Shown here in pieces: positions 22,783-35,479 of a stretch of DNA of 64,000 nt. Both the position numbers and the translations under genes were made by a program. Position 1 is the stretch's first letter; each line of letters opens with the position of its first letter. Below the pieces are notes generated by a model. It saw only the letters and a program-made list of their open reading frames with translations, ran no database searches and was not told the DNA's origin. The stretch is from Ampullaceana balthica. Its lineage: Eukaryota; Mollusca; Gastropoda; Lymnaeidae. The stretch lies in the NCBI GenBank assembly GCA_944989445.1, contig CALYLW010000177.1:894723-958722 (forward strand), given 5' to 3'.

Positions 22783-23740
22783 AAGTTGTTGATTGTATGT
22801 TTAGTATATTGATAGAAGTGATCTCTTTGATTGTATGTTGAGTATATTGATAGAAGTGATCTCTTTGATTGTATGTTTAGTATATTGATAGAAGTGATCT
22901 CTTTGATTGTATGTTTAGTATATTGATAGAAGTGATCTCTTTGATTGTATGTTTAGTATATTGATAGAAGTGATCTCTTTGATTGTATGTTTAGTATATT
23001 GATAGAAGTGATCTCTTTGATTGTATGTTTAGTATATTGATAGAAGTGATCTCTTTGATTGTATGTTTAGTATATTGATAGAAGTGATCTCTTTGATTGC
23101 ATGTTTAGTATATTGATAGAAGTGATCTCTTTGATTGTAAGTTTAGTATATTGATAGAAGTGATCTCTTTGATTGTATGTTTAGTATATTGATAGAAGTG
23201 ATCTCTTTGATTGTAAGTTTAGTATATTGATAGAAGTGATCTCTTTGATTGTAAGTTTAGTATATTGATAGAAGTGATCTCTTTGATTGTATGTTTAGTA
23301 TATTGATAGAAGTGATCTCTTTGATTGTATGTTTAGTATATTGATAGAAGTGATCTCTTTGATTGTATGTTTAGTATATTGATAGAAGTGATCTCTTTGA
23401 TTGTATGTTTAGTATATTGATAGAAGTGATCTCTTTGATTGTATGTTTAGTATATTGATAGAAGTGATCTCTTTGATTGTATGTTTAGTATATTGATAGA
23501 AGTGATCTCTTTGATTGTATGTTTAGTATATTGATAGAAGTGATCTCTTTGATTGTATGTTTAGTATATTGATAGAGGTGATCTCTTTGATTGTATGTTT
23601 AGTATATTGATAGAGGTGATCTATTTGATTGTACGTTGAGTATATTGATAGAGGTGATATCTTTGATTGTATGTTTAGTATATTGATAGAGGTGATCTAT
23701 TTGATTGTACGTTGAGTATATTGATAGAGGTGATCTCTTT
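22783..23740. repeat. 38-bp minisatellite in the SMIM15 leader intron (about 25 copies)
   Basis: The unit on the plus strand is gatagaagtgatctctttga then ttgtatgtttagtatatt. On the minus strand (SMIM15 sense) each unit carries TATACTAAACATACAATC, close to the ideal branch-point sequence TACTAAC. The array ends about 12 bp before the acceptor region of SMIM15, so the last unit supplies a branch point about 29 nt from the AG. Confidence 0.9.
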
Positions 23741-23744
23741 GCAT

Positions 23745-24340
23745 TCTTTCAACACTCTTTTCAGACACAGATGTGCATTTAAAAAAGTATTGCACAAAAA
23801 ATTGAAATTTTTGGCCAATATCATATGATCATCCTTAATTTAAATAATGAATAACAATTCATATGAAATTCATTTAAAAAATTTAAGCCAAAGGATCACT
23901 AACATCAAAAATGAAGAATGCTAAATGATAAAAAGTGGGGAAGGGCATTTTTGTATTAAATGTAATTTGTCAATAAAAAATGCACCATGTAAAAAATAAC
24001 TCCTCTCTTGAATTATATATATATTTTTTTTAAATGTTGTAAGGCTAGTCAGTGCTTGAAATAACTTTTTTCTACTAAAGCAAACATGCATGTTTGGAGA
24101 TGTTTAATACTACCTTAATAAAAAGAAAATTTTATGGCACATATAGTTACACTATCTATATCAATTTTCGATTTTAAATCATGATGCTATAAAATAATGG
24201 TCTTAATGGATACAACACTGCGACTGTAATAAAATGTTTAGATACATCATTCTTGCAAATTTCCTCAGACTAAATCTGAGCCAGAGAAAGTTTATGATCT
24301 AAACTAAATAAAAGTTTATAAGGGCTTTTAAAGAAAATAA
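23745..24340. other. No gene seen upstream of SMIM15 array
   Basis: AT-rich sequence. It probably belongs to the SMIM15 leader intron or promoter, but no leader exon could be fixed. Confidence 0.35.
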
Positions 24341-24344
24341 CATG

Positions 24345-24625
24345 ATTTGTATTCATAAGGCTTTCAAGACTGCACTAAAAACGCATCGCTTCAAACTTTA
24401 CTTTCAAAATTAATAAAACAACAATAAAAAATTTATTTAACCGATAAATGTAGCTTATATGCACCGTAATGTCATTCATTATGTGTTGTATTTAGAATAT
24501 GAATGTTTTATATCGAATGAATTAACAATTATGTATGTTAGTAATTTTATGTAAACCGCTGTGAGCCCAGTTACTTGCTGGGGTACTGTGCTATATAAAT
24601 TATCAAATTATTTGTATTATTATTA
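24345..24625 (+). mobile_element. LINE 3'-end fragment, copy 2
   Basis: The plus strand encodes 'AFKTALKTHRFKLYFQN', a LINE C-terminal motif. This is followed by a non-coding 3' end with 'cgctgtgagcccagttactt', 'gctggggtactgtgctatat' and an ATT-rich tail. It matches the minus-strand copies at 13765-14175 and 50848-51290. Confidence 0.7.
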
Positions 24626-24629
24626 TTGT

Positions 24630-25420
24630 AAATGTCATACATGCCCAATATAATCTTAACACAATATTATTTACACAGGAAACATGTAAACTATATCTTG
24701 TGCTTTTTCCAAAATGCTGAAAAGTATTATATCTGACCAAATGTAAAAGACTGTTGGGTTAAGATGAAAACTCACAAAAGTTTGAGCTGTGCAATGAAAT
24801 TTATGCAGCTGAAATATAAACATATATAATTTGCAATGTCACGTAGTGTCTGTCCGTGACGCTATGCAAGGTAACTCCCGATAAAAAATGAAAATATAGG
24901 AGTAAAAGTGTTGCATTCGAGATTAACAAAGTGTGTTTCTAGCCATAAAATATTGTGACGTGACGTCATTATTTGAGCTTTTATTTATGTGTGAAGGGAA
25001 CGAAGTAAAATTTTATTTGATTAATATTATTATTATTTTTTTGTATTAAATGTTCATTTTTGTGTATGTGTCCATGTTAATATTACATACGTAATTATAA
25101 ATTTAATTTTCTATATTAATATATAACATTTGTTTTTCGGTTTATGAAATTTACAATAGGTTGTCGTTTGGTTGTCAAGTTTCGATGCGTTTTGAGCTAC
25201 ATAGCCTTTATTTATTACTGCAAATGAAATTTGCCAACATATGCTTCAGTTTAGCGTTTGTTTTTCTTTTATACACTTTGAGATTGCATATTTGTATGTT
25301 TAAAAAAATAACATATTTAAAAATCGGACTCCTCCCCACAATAGTTTTTTTTAAAATTGTTATTTACATGTAATATTTTAATGCGTCTTAGACTAATTTG
25401 GAATAAAAAAATCTTTGCTT
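24630..25420. other. No gene seen; short relic of a tgacgtcat repeat near 24955
   Basis: 'gtgacgtgacgtcattattt' at 24957-24976 belongs to the family at 16380-16600. The rest is AT-rich and unassigned. The frame 25161-25373 has no motif. Confidence 0.4.
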
Positions 25421-25424
25421 TTAA

Positions 25425-25975
25425 TATAGAACTGGAAGGGGTGCTGACTTGACAATAATGAAAACGTTTATTAGAATTCCTAAAACGTGTATATTAAATT
25501 TTATATACGATTACCTGTTGATACTTTAATATTTTCTTTTATCCAGTGATTAACATATTACTTCAAAGGTTTCATGCAAAATAAATAGTTCTTTGTTATT
25601 CATATTTGTAAATAGTTACAATTTTTTATTTACATGTTTTTGATAATGTAAAGGTAAAAATGTATGGACCAATGGGCGCATAAACTGACAAGTCATAATA
25701 GATCTTGAAAAGGTGCTGACTTGACAATAATAAAAACATTTATGTGAATTACTAACACATTTATATTTAATTGTAAATATGATTTACAGTTGATTATTTA
25801 ATCTTTTCTGTTATCCTGTGACAAACTTTGCTTACTATGTTTCATTCAAAATGAATAGTTCTTTGTTATTAACATGTGTAAAAATTACATTTTATTTTTT
25901 ACATGTTTTGGTAATGTTGTGGTAATACTGTATGGACAAATGTGCGAATAAACTGAGAAGTCATAATCATCAATG
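25425..25975. repeat. Two diverged ~276-bp direct tandem copies
   Basis: The order 'ggtgctgacttgacaataat', 'aatagttctttgttatt', 'tttacatgtttt', 'gtatgga' and 'aagtcataat' occurs twice (from about 25430 and from about 25706). The copies differ throughout, so the duplication is old. Confidence 0.8.
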
Positions 25976-25979
25976 AAGC

Positions 25980-27000
25980 TTAAACTGCTTCAAATCACAG
26001 ATGTCCTTGATGTGGATCACATTACAGTCACATAATTTATTTTTAACGCTCTGTGCTGTATTATTGGTGCACTCATAATTGGTGCGCACTATTCAATGCC
26101 GCAAGTTAACATCCGGCTGACTCCTCAGCAATATTTGTTAATACTTCGAACTTCAAACTTCTTTGCTGTAGTATCACCTTATGCTGTGTGTAATTCACTA
26201 TGCATTTAATATTATCCTGATTATATCATTATTATTCATGCAAACTTATATAACACGAAGCCTAAGCTTGGAGGTTTTCTCATAACACATATATTCGTAT
26301 ATATAATCAAAATATATACTCTGCTATGTCCGTTCGTAATGCTAGATTTTAGAAAGCGCACCTCTAAAAAAAATAGCCTTGAAAAAAAAATTGCAAAAAA
26401 ATATATTGCAAAACAAAAACCCAAAAAACCCCCACTATTTTCAAACGTCCGCATAAAATTGTTCAATATGGAAAATAGATTTAACTTTTCTCTCTTGGTC
26501 TCTACATTTTCTGATTATTTACTATGCGGCTTTCAAGCAAAAGGGACAATTACAAAAACTGAAATATATCCATTTTGAAAACTTCCGTCATTTTTGACGG
26601 GTAATACACAAGTAAATAAATATTTATGTTATAAGTTATTGGCATTATTTACTGTTTCCAACAGAATTATTCTTTCAATAAAACAAAGGGTGAGAGCAAT
26701 TTCTTCATAAATATGCCGAAATAATATTGCTTAGAGAGCTACAATCACAGTCCGCGAGGAAGAAAATCAACACATTATTCTGGATTATAATGCTCTCTGC
26801 TTTAACTCAAATTTGATATAAAAGCTTTAAAAATAAAGGACTGCCTTTATATATATATATATACACACTATGTAGTGTAATGGAAATTAGAGAACAAGGT
26901 TTGTTGAAGATTGAAATTAAAATAAAAAAACATTAATGAGGCTAATTGTTGCTAAAATGTTAGAATGTCTTCCGAAGACAAGAAAAAAAAATGAAATATA
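25980..27000. other. No gene seen
   Basis: AT-rich. Frames near 26236-26578 lie on both strands of one low-complexity block and have no conserved motif. A (TA)n tract occurs near 26850. Confidence 0.4.
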
Positions 27001-27001
27001 G

Positions 27002-27290
27002 AGGCATGGTGGTTGAGTGACATGCACAGTCGGCTGGCATACCGATGGTCACGGGTTCGATTCCATGTGAAGGCAAGGATTTGTTGAAGGGCCTAGTGCG
27101 TACCCGAGTCCACCCAGCTCAGAATGGGTACCTAACACTAGTTAGGGAAATAAAGGTGGCCGGGTAATGCGTGAAACCCATAGAGCCGTGGTCTGTGAAC
27201 GCTGCATCACTAGCCAACAGACCGGCATAGTCTGTGGACGCAATAATCTTCTGTAAAGAAGGAGCGTCTGTATAGATAAGATAAGATAAA
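27002..27290 (+). mobile_element. tRNA-derived SINE, copy 1
   Basis: The head resembles a tRNA promoter: box A-like 'tggtggttgagtgacatg' and box B 'ggtcacgggttcgattcc'. The body has 'gaatgggtacctaacactag' and 'gggtaatgcgtg'. The 3' end is 'cttctgtaaagaaggagcgt' followed by a (GATAA)n tail. The same layout recurs at 27485-27790 (reverse), 33143/38858 (split), 55246-55538 and 57033-57326. Confidence 0.9.
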
Positions 27291-27484
27291 ATTGCTTAAA
27301 AACTGTGTTCTCATCCAACATGGGGAACTGATGACTCAACTTTTTAATCGCTTTTGAAAACTTTTAGTAAATTTTAATTTTAGTTTAAAATATTCCTTTT
27401 GTTGTGAAATCTTTTCAATTAAAGATTTAATACATAATTAATTTAAGTATTAAAAGCATGCAACAAAAAATCTGATTTATTATC

Positions 27485-27790
27485 TTATCTGTTATGGAAG
27501 CTCCTTCTGTCCAGCAGATTTAGCATCCTACATTCTCATAAGAACATATAGTTATAGTATCATATAGGTAAGCAATGCAGCGTTCACAGGCCATGGCTAT
27601 CATATAGGTAAGCAATGCAGCATTCACAGGCCATGGCTATCATATAGGTAAACAATGCAGCATTCACAGGCCATGGCTATGAGGGACAACACTATTCCCA
27701 ACACATTTGTTTCCCTAACTAGTGTTAGGTACCCATTCAGAGCTGGGTGGATTCAGGGACACTTTTGACCCTGGAAACAAATCCCTTTAG
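27485..27790 (-). mobile_element. tRNA-derived SINE, copy 2, with internal 40-bp triplication
   Basis: Reverse-oriented copy of the same SINE, missing the tRNA head. Inside it the 40-bp block 'aggtaagcaatgcagcgttc' plus 'acaggccatggctatcatat' is repeated three times (27565-27680). A minisatellite is therefore starting within a SINE. Confidence 0.8.
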
Positions 27791-27794
27791 TTTA

Positions 27795-28568
27795 TTATTA
27801 AGTAATTTAAGTCAGTAAAGCAAAATTAAAATTCAATAGACTATGACTATTTTTTACCCTAAGCCCTAAGCCTAAATGAAAAATATTCAAGATATTGTCC
27901 TAATTTCAATCCCATTCTCATTCTGTTGAATAGAAGTATTTGCTTGGCATAGCCTAAGAATGATTGCTTTTGTCTTTGTTTCTCAATAAAAGAAGAGACT
28001 AACACTTGGTAACATATTATTAACTATATTATAATATAACTTATGATGTATAACTTAAATTTTTAAGTTTAAAAATGTCTGTATAGTATAGAATGAGCAT
28101 CTGTAATAGATATACAAGTTGGCTAATCGAAGACCAAAAAAAAATAAATTTAAATAATAATTTTATTTGATGATTGATTAAGAAAATGTTCAAGGCAAGG
28201 TGTTTAAATTTTAGGGTAGGTAACTAAGTTAAGTAGCTATTGTCTATATACAGACTGACAAACTAAGATTATGAATAATCATAGACCTATGTCTAGTCCT
28301 AAATCAGTAGGTCAAAGCCTAATTCAAACTAATTCAATAGGATTATAGTAAGAGGCTTTACTTTAGTGTAGTCACAGTGTAAGTGTAGTGTAATGCAAGA
28401 GTAGAAAGAGCTGCACTTAAGCCCATTCATAATTTCAATTTCATTTTTGTTATCATTATCATTATCTCTTTTTATCGTGAATCATAACTGATGTATTATT
28501 ATAATTAATAATTTGTCATTTAAAATTATATAGGCTAAATAATAATAAATCAGCAAATTTACTAATTA
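27795..28568. other. No gene seen
   Basis: AT-rich sequence with no recognisable feature. Confidence 0.4.
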
Positions 28569-29211
28569 GGCTAATCGGTTAATCCTGCAGTTTCTACACG
28601 TATATTATTTCACAGCGAAATTTAATTTTCTCGTGAGAACTTACGTTTTTAATTTATTAAATGCATTATTGTATGTTGTATTTCAGCTTTTACAGCACTA
28701 ATTTGTAACTCTTTTTAAATCCCTTATATTAACTTCACCAGCGTCTCTGTCTTGGGCGGGCGGAAAAACAAAAGTCGAAAATAACTCACTTCCCGTGATC
28801 CGATCGAGCTGGAATTTGGCACACGGACCCGTCTCACCTAACAATGCATTGTATCAAAATTTCAGATCGATCGAACGTACCGTAAATAAATTAATGCATT
28901 TTTAGTTTCTCCTTATATAACATATGTAATTCAAATTCACGGTTTGTTATTGTTTTTTTTCCCACGTGAGAGTTTGAGTTGACGCTTTGACGTCGACCCA
29001 TCGAAGTACCGGCGTGCTTTTGTTTACATTTTACGTGTCATGCTGAACTCGGCCCCCCCCCCTTAGGGTTATGAAGCAAAGTTGATTTAAGACATATTCA
29101 GTCTGTAAATGCTTGTCGCGTTTGAAGATAATCAATACTGTTAGTTATGACTCATATATAAGGGATTTATAGTCAAAAACTTTGTTTTTACGGGTTTGTT
29201 TTATTACTTTC

Positions 29212-30671
29212 TAAGGTTGTTAAGACTGCTCATTTTTGAGGACCGGTTAACCTTTCAAAAAAAGACCGTTTAACCGCTCGGTATTTATACAATTTATACT
29301 ATGTTTAGTGAACCAACAAGAGAATGGATCAAATTTTCCCATCGCGTCGTTTGATTTGACATCAAAGAGCCCGTGATGTACCGACTCTAGTATTGCTGTC
29401 AAAACAGCGAATTATCTGTAATGATATTCAATTTTTATGTAATAATAGTATTAAAACGGCATATTATCAATTGTTGTCAAGTCAGTTTGTTTTTGCTGAC
29501 CAGTTAATCATTTTTTAAAAAGCCCGTTTTACTGCCCGGTCCGTATTTTCCCTTAATTTTTTTTAGAACCAACTTGGGAAGGCTGAAGGCATCAAATATT
29601 CGCCTCGCCAGTTTTGCTGCTGGTGACGTTACAGCCCGCTTGCTCAGCGCTGTTACTTCTGGTACTATCTATCGGTAAATAAGCGAATACATTTTTTTAT
29701 TAAAAATCGGTCACTAGCGAACTCCACAAACAGTGATGAAGTGTATTTTTATATTTATAGACCAGAATATTATTATTATTAAGAAAACGCTTTGATTTTG
29801 ATGTCACGGTCGCTCGCGTGTTGGCTCTGGTATTCTGCCGTAACACAACAAAATATTAACTCCGGGTAATAAGCTAATATACCGACTATGTCCTGATAAA
29901 ACGGAGTAAACAGTGATAATAAGATGGAATTTATTTAAATACCATATTATGTTTCACTCGTCAACTTGCCAGAATTATTGAATTTCGCCACGCACACCAC
30001 GATTCTCCCCCACCCCTAAATAGGGTTTGAGCTACACTCGCCATATTCCAAGGCATGCTCTGACTCATTTTAAAAAGAAAAATGTTTCTACCCCTGACCC
30101 AACAGTGGGGGAGGGGAGGAAAGGTGTCACTTCTGGCAGTCTTGTATTGGTATGTCAAAGCAAGAGGCTTCCTTTTATGTGAAACATCAGAGACCTGTCA
30201 AGCCTTCTAGCCTCCCCACCCCACCACCCTCATTATCCCTAACTAGAAAACTCCGTAACTTGCTTTTGAGTTCACTTAGAGCGGTACGACTGTAGCCGTG
30301 ACCTTTGACCGTGGTTCACATCAAGCTCTCGTACAGTGCCTCGACAACTAAGCAAATTAAAATTTTAAAAAAAAGCATTCCTTAGCCGTAGGCGAAGTAG
30401 ACTAATAGTGATGACGTGTATATTATTTAGATAACGGAATAGGGAGAAAGCGATTTGAAGTCACCGTCTCTCAACACAACAAAAATGAACTCCGGGGTAA
30501 AAAGCTACTACGGGCTTATTGAAGTTGCGGGGGCTTATTGAAGTTGCGGGGGCTTATTGAAGTTGCGGGGGCTTATTGAAGTTGCGGGGGCTTATTGAAG
30601 TTGCGGTTAACCGATCCTGATTAAAAAGGACCGGTCCTGATCTGAGGACTAGTTAACCGTTAACAACCTTA
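29212..30671. mobile_element. Non-autonomous hAT-type element, copy 1
   Basis: Ends are TAAGGTTGTTAAG and GTTAACAACCTTA, with nearby repeated 'gaccggttaac' motifs. The flanks TTACTTTC and TTAATTTC form an 8-bp target duplication with one mismatch, the hAT length. It is homologous along its length to 42976-44220, whose duplication is perfect. The frame 29961-30158 recurs there but shows no protein motif. Confidence 0.85.
30517..30605. repeat. 19-bp tandem repeat inside hAT copy 1
   Basis: Five copies of ggggcttattgaagttgcg. The sister element at 42976-44220 has only one, so the array arose after the copies separated. Confidence 0.9.
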
Positions 30672-30944
30672 TTAATTTCTAAGGCATTTTTTTGGCTCTC
30701 AACAGTAAATAGTCTGATCGTGATGCAACCATTTTATTTATCTATCACTCTACTTGCCGGATTGTCCCAATAAGATGCCAAATGGAAATTTCTCACTTAC
30801 AAACAAAATAAGAATCAAACATCTAGTAACGAAATAAAAAATGAAATTGTCTTTCAAATATTTATTTATCTTCTGAGACATTAAAATAGATGAAAAATAC
30901 CTTTTAAAAAACATTTTCAGTCAGTAAATTTTTTCGAAGTGGCT

Positions 30945-31208
30945 GCTCGTCTCGAAGTATTTTCATTGTTGTTATGGCAATATGGCAGAGCGAAGCGTAC
31001 TTCCGGGAATGAAATGTTGTATTTTTCACTTGAAAATAGGAAATAAGTAAATAGGGAATAAGTGCAATTATTTTTATCCATTAAAGTAATTAAGATTGTA
31101 GTTTTAGGGTCTGGGTTAGGTTTAGTTGTCTATTTTTTTAAATCAAAACGTACTTCGAGACGACTAGCATTCGTGCTGGATGACTCGAACTTCGAGACGA
31201 GCAGCAAC
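30945..31208. repeat. Short inverted-repeat block
   Basis: 'gctgctcgtctcgaagt' at about 30950 is repeated as its exact reverse complement at about 31190-31206, with a partial third copy near 31150. This could be a small foldback element. Confidence 0.6.
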
Positions 31209-31499
31209 GGCCAAATTTTTTTTAGCATGGGTCGAGCCAGGTAAAAAACATCTGGCTAGGTAAACAAAATGGACGTATCATGACCAGATTATGTATTAGG
31301 TATATAGAGCCGAAAAAATTCCTTAGAAATTAAAAAGACTTACAAATTAGCGCTGTAATTAGCTGAAATACAACATATAATTATGCATTTAATAAATTAA
31401 AAACGTAAGTCGTAAGTTTTCACGAGAAAATTAAATTTCGCTGTGAAATAATATACGTGACGTGTAGAAACTGCAGGATAACCGCAAATCGTAATTTTT

Positions 31500-33140
31500 G
31501 TTCATTGTAATGTAAGTAAGTAATAAAAAATATTTTTAAAAATTGATATTGTATTCTACTAAAGCAGTATACAGTCTGTCTACTACCACTGAGTAACTAC
31601 TGACTATTGAGAATTGAGACTATTTTATGTCTATTGTAATCTGTCTGAACTGAACTGTCTCTGTATTGTCAGTGAGTGTAAGTTCACGTCACATGAACAT
31701 GATGCAATTAATAATTTATAAACATCTGGACTACTTTTTAAGGAAAAGCGATCCAATTTTATTATATTTTCAATATGATATAGAAATTCAGAAATGACAA
31801 CATTTTGATATACCGGCAAATATTTCGTTACAAATCTCTAGCAACTCTAGGATTGGGAAGCAGGTCAAAGGGAACCTATTCTTGATTTGTTTACATATGA
31901 GCTTCCTGTTTCTGATACCTGAAAAGGTTTCGTTGTTTATTATTTGAATTATTTTCATTTTAATTTTATAATGTAACAAAAAAGCCATAAGAGTTTAATT
32001 TTCTTTTTAATATTTAACAAAAAGTATCACACATTTGCACTTATTAGAACATACCAGTTGAGTTTGTTTTTATTTCTTTTTTTTTGTTTTTTCATAAATC
32101 AAAGTGTGAAACCAAATGTCCTACTTTATATAGAAACGATGTCAAACTCATTCAGTTTTCTGTTAACTGTGGCATATAATCTCTTATCGCCCCCGCCCCC
32201 ATCTCCAAGACCCTATTCGCCACCCTCAGCGGCCTTAGAACCATTTCCTTACATTCCGTCTCCCATATAAATAATATAATAAACAATATAATAGCCAAAG
32301 TCACAGGTTGGAAGGAGGGGTCCATAGCGCTATGACGTCATTTTTGAGCTTATATTTAAGTATATATACAAGGCGCGCATCAGGAGGTGTGCAAAATTCT
32401 AAAAGATTCTAAAAAATATATTATATGACGTCATAGTTTTAGCTTATATTTTAATTTTGGAAAATAGAGCGATGTAAAAAGAGGATTTGGGGATAATTAT
32501 AAAATACTTTGTGTACATTTCAGGAAGTTTAATATTTCGTATTTATCAAACAAGGATAAGTTACTTGAGCTTTTTACAACAACACCTAGTTATACCATGT
32601 TCTCTTTTCCTTTCATTCCCACTGTCATCATGTCATGTCTCATAGTTATAGAGACTGTCGGTGGTTAGAAACTAGAGCCGCCCATATTCATATTCTTTTA
32701 AATAATTATTAAAATAACCATTATGGTGGACAATAAGTTATTTAATGCTTTTGACAATTTTCAACATAAACTCTTATGTTTTAGACTACTCTTTTTCGTT
32801 TTTTGTTCTTGCCGTTGGTGTGGTATAGTTTTTTAAATATTTATTTTAAAAATCTTTTTAATTATCTTTTCCTTTTTTCACAGTTAGACGACAGAGAAAA
32901 AAATTAACAAATTAAACATCTTTTATACCTCTACAAGTCTCAGAAAGATCCTTCTTCTTAGCGGACCTAAAGTGCTTGGCACAAAAATTGCTTCAAGGTA
33001 GAAAATAAGATAGAGGGGTGGGTGGGGGCGCGAATCGCCTTCTTTCTTAGACTTCTGCCAAACATTGTATTTTCTTTTCTTTTTTTAAAAAAATAAATTA
33101 ATTAAAGCATTGTTAAATGGGAAAAAAAGCCTCGTAATGG
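31500..33140. other. Intergenic; holds dispersed repeat copy at about 32330-32530
   Basis: Positions 32330-32530 match the 16380-16600 family (tgacgtcat, tattttaattttgg, aaatactttgtgtacattt). No gene was recognised; frames at 31631-32270 are without motif. Confidence 0.5.
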
Positions 33141-33142
33141 CG

Positions 33143-33174
33143 TTTATGGGGATGCAGTGGTCGAGTGGTAGCGC
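33143..33174 (+). mobile_element. SINE copy 3, 5' part (split by a hAT insertion)
   Basis: 'gcagtggtcgagtggtagcg' is the tRNA-like head of the SINE family. It is cut at 33174 and resumes at 38858. The 8 bp GGTAGCGC is present on both sides of the intervening element. Confidence 0.85.
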
Positions 33175-33325
33175 CAGGGCTGGATTAACCTATAGGCAAA
33201 CAAGGCACGTGCCTTGGGCACCAAGCGTTTGGGGGGGGGGCACCACAAGTCCTCAAGAAAAAAAAATGTGTATTGTCCATAATCGACATGACGTTAGCAA
33301 ATCGCAAATGTAATATTAAATCGCA

Positions 33326-33492
33326 CAGGGGCGGATTAAATGGAACGCTGATTGGGCTAAAGCCAAGGGCCCCCAATGATTTAAGACTACATTAAGGGAC
33401 CCCAAACTTATTACATTGTATAATAAAGTGGCTGGACAGGGCCCCAGGTGGAATTGCAGCCAGGGGCCCTGTGCAATCTTAATCCACCCATG
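33326..33492. mobile_element. 167-bp hAT-type MITE
   Basis: Ends are CAGGGGCGGATTAA and TTAATCCACCCATG. The flanks AAATCGCA and AAATCGCT give an 8-bp target duplication with one mismatch. No coding capacity. Confidence 0.8.
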
Positions 33493-33649
33493 AAATCGCT
33501 TTTAAAGGGGAAAATGAAAAATTTGGATCTTTACAAAATTGAATTTTTCTAGGGTTGCTGGAGTTGGTCAGTCAGTTTGATCCATTTTCAGCATTTTTGT
33601 GAAATAAGGACATTCTGGAAAAGGAAATCCTTCTTATGTATCCCAAACT

Positions 33650-34357
33650 ATATGTGAAGAACTGATTAAAATTATGTCCCCAAAAGTCCATCAAGTAATT
33701 ATAGATGAAGTAAAGGTTTCCGGTTATTTCAGCTTGTCAACCTGATATTTCACTTATAGATCAGTTAAGCGTTGTTCTTCAATATGTGATAGATGGAGAG
33801 CCCATCGAGCGCTTTTTGACTTTTTCGGAGCCGCAAAGTCACACCGTTGAAGGTATGGCTAAGCAAGAGTTGCAGTACTTACGTGAAGTGTGCAATATTA
33901 ATTTTGCGAAATGCAGAGGTCAGTCCCGGATAACGCAGCTAATATGTCTTGGTATTATAAGGGCATGCAGAACAAAATTCTAGAAGAAAATTAGTTTTCT
34001 ATCTACATACCCTGTGTTACCCATTCACTAAATCTGGTAGGATGAAGTGCCGTTTACTCTTTTTTAGAGGCAGTAAACTTCTTCCATACAATGCAACTGA
34101 TCGATACTTTTTTCTCAGCTTCAACCAACAGATGGAAGATTCTGAAAGGATGCTTTATGAATTGAACGCTGGTAAACTCTCTTTCCGATACCAGATGGGA
34201 AGCACAAGCTGTTGGAACTAAAGCTATTCTTAAGTCTCATCCTCAGATTATAGAAGCGTTAGAGTGTTTACAATAAGACCTGTCACAGAAGGGGGACACC
34301 AGAAGAGAAGCAGACAAAAATTGCAAAGAAGATACAAGTATTAGAATTTGCTCTCAC
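33650..34357 (+). pseudogene. hAT (ZMYM1/DUF4371-like) transposase, N-terminal and central remnant
   Basis: Fragments in shifting plus frames follow the order of this transposase family. They include 'LSVVLQYVIDGEPIERFLTF', 'EGMAKQELQYLREVCNINFA' with 'KCRGQS', then 'TRWEAQAVGTKAILKSHPQI' with 'IEALECLQ'. Frameshifts and stops break the frame several times. The coding region is interrupted at 34357 by another hAT and picked up again at 38344. It is a dead copy. Confidence 0.7.
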
Positions 34358-34967
34358 CAGTGGCGTCACTAGGGGGGTGGGGGCGCGGGCCACCCCGGGT
34401 GACACCCATCAGGGGGTGACACCCGAGCCTAAAATATTACTGTGTACGATTTTATGTCAGAAAAAAAGATGACAATTTTTAAATCTAGAAAGAAATTAAG
34501 AAATACAATGAAATACGTTAAACGCGAAAACTCTTATTTAAAAAAAATATCAGTTAACTTGCAATAATAAAACAGTCCCAAGTCCAAACACACAAACAAC
34601 ATTAAAACAAATTAGGAAAAAAGAAAAGAAATTACAGTCGCAGCAGAGAGATCTTTAAAAAACAGCTGGAATGAAAGAGGCTGTATGTTATGTTTTAAAA
34701 GATATAAAGCCATTTGGGCTTGGACGCACCGACAGCATGGACGAATCACACCTCACAACTCCCTCCACCACAGTGGGGTGGGGGATACGATTCCCCCCCC
34801 CCTCCAAAAACACCAAAAAGAAACACACCAAAAGATGGGTTTTCTTTGTTTATGTTTTTCTTGAGGAATATTATGATTTCAATGACTTTGAGTTAATATT
34901 TTGTTATATATATATTTATTAAAGGCGTGAAAGCATAGATATGCATGTTTATTGTTTATATACAGGT

Positions 34968-35070
34968 AGTCCTCCGGTTACGACGGTCCCATCCCGACTT
35001 ACGCTGTTTCGTGGTTACGAACGCACCCCCATAAAGAATAATATTACGCGTTATTCCGTATTTTAACATA
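34968..35070. mobile_element. Tigger-like element end
   Basis: 'caggtagtcctccggttacg' then 'acggtcccatcccgacttac' resembles the ends of Tigger/pogo elements, which repeat 'cttacgacgg'-like motifs. Only one end is recognised. Confidence 0.45.
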
Positions 35071-35479
35071 TTTTTTTTCATGAGGTAACGAATTGTTTTC
35101 TCTAATTGAAATAACAAAAATTATTGAAAAATATGTATGATTATTATTTCAACCTACAACTTTCGTTTGCGAATTTTTCAAATGGCGAAGTTTTCAATCA
35201 AGTCAATAAAGCTGAGTAAGCTTACAAGTTCCTTTTCAATGCTCATTAGAAAAGAGAGAGCATATTCAGTCTTTTTTTCCCATGCAAATTCAAACTCATT
35301 ATATATTCCTTTCAACTTTGAAAAGGATCGCTCTCAGCTGCAGTTTGATGTCATCATTGAAAGATAGATGTGAAGTGCGATGTGTACATTTGTAAAGGAC
35401 TGTGTGAAATATAGCTCATTCAAAATCAGCAAAATTTAAAGCTCTGTGCACGTTTTTCGCTTTGTGCTACTTCCTTTTC

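Larger units (their letters stand above)
28571..31490. mobile_element. DNA element with ~150-bp inverted terminal repeats
   Basis: The left arm 28571-28718 and the right arm 31326-31490 are reverse complements over about 150 bp. Shared blocks are 'tcctgcagtttctacacgt', 'tattatttcacagcgaaatt', 'taattttctcgtga' and 'tgttgtatttcagct'. The interior holds a hAT element (29212-30671), a dispersed 'ttcagatcgatcga' repeat near 28790-28920 and a smaller inverted repeat. No transposase is recognisable, so the element is non-autonomous. Target duplications were not clear. Confidence 0.75.
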
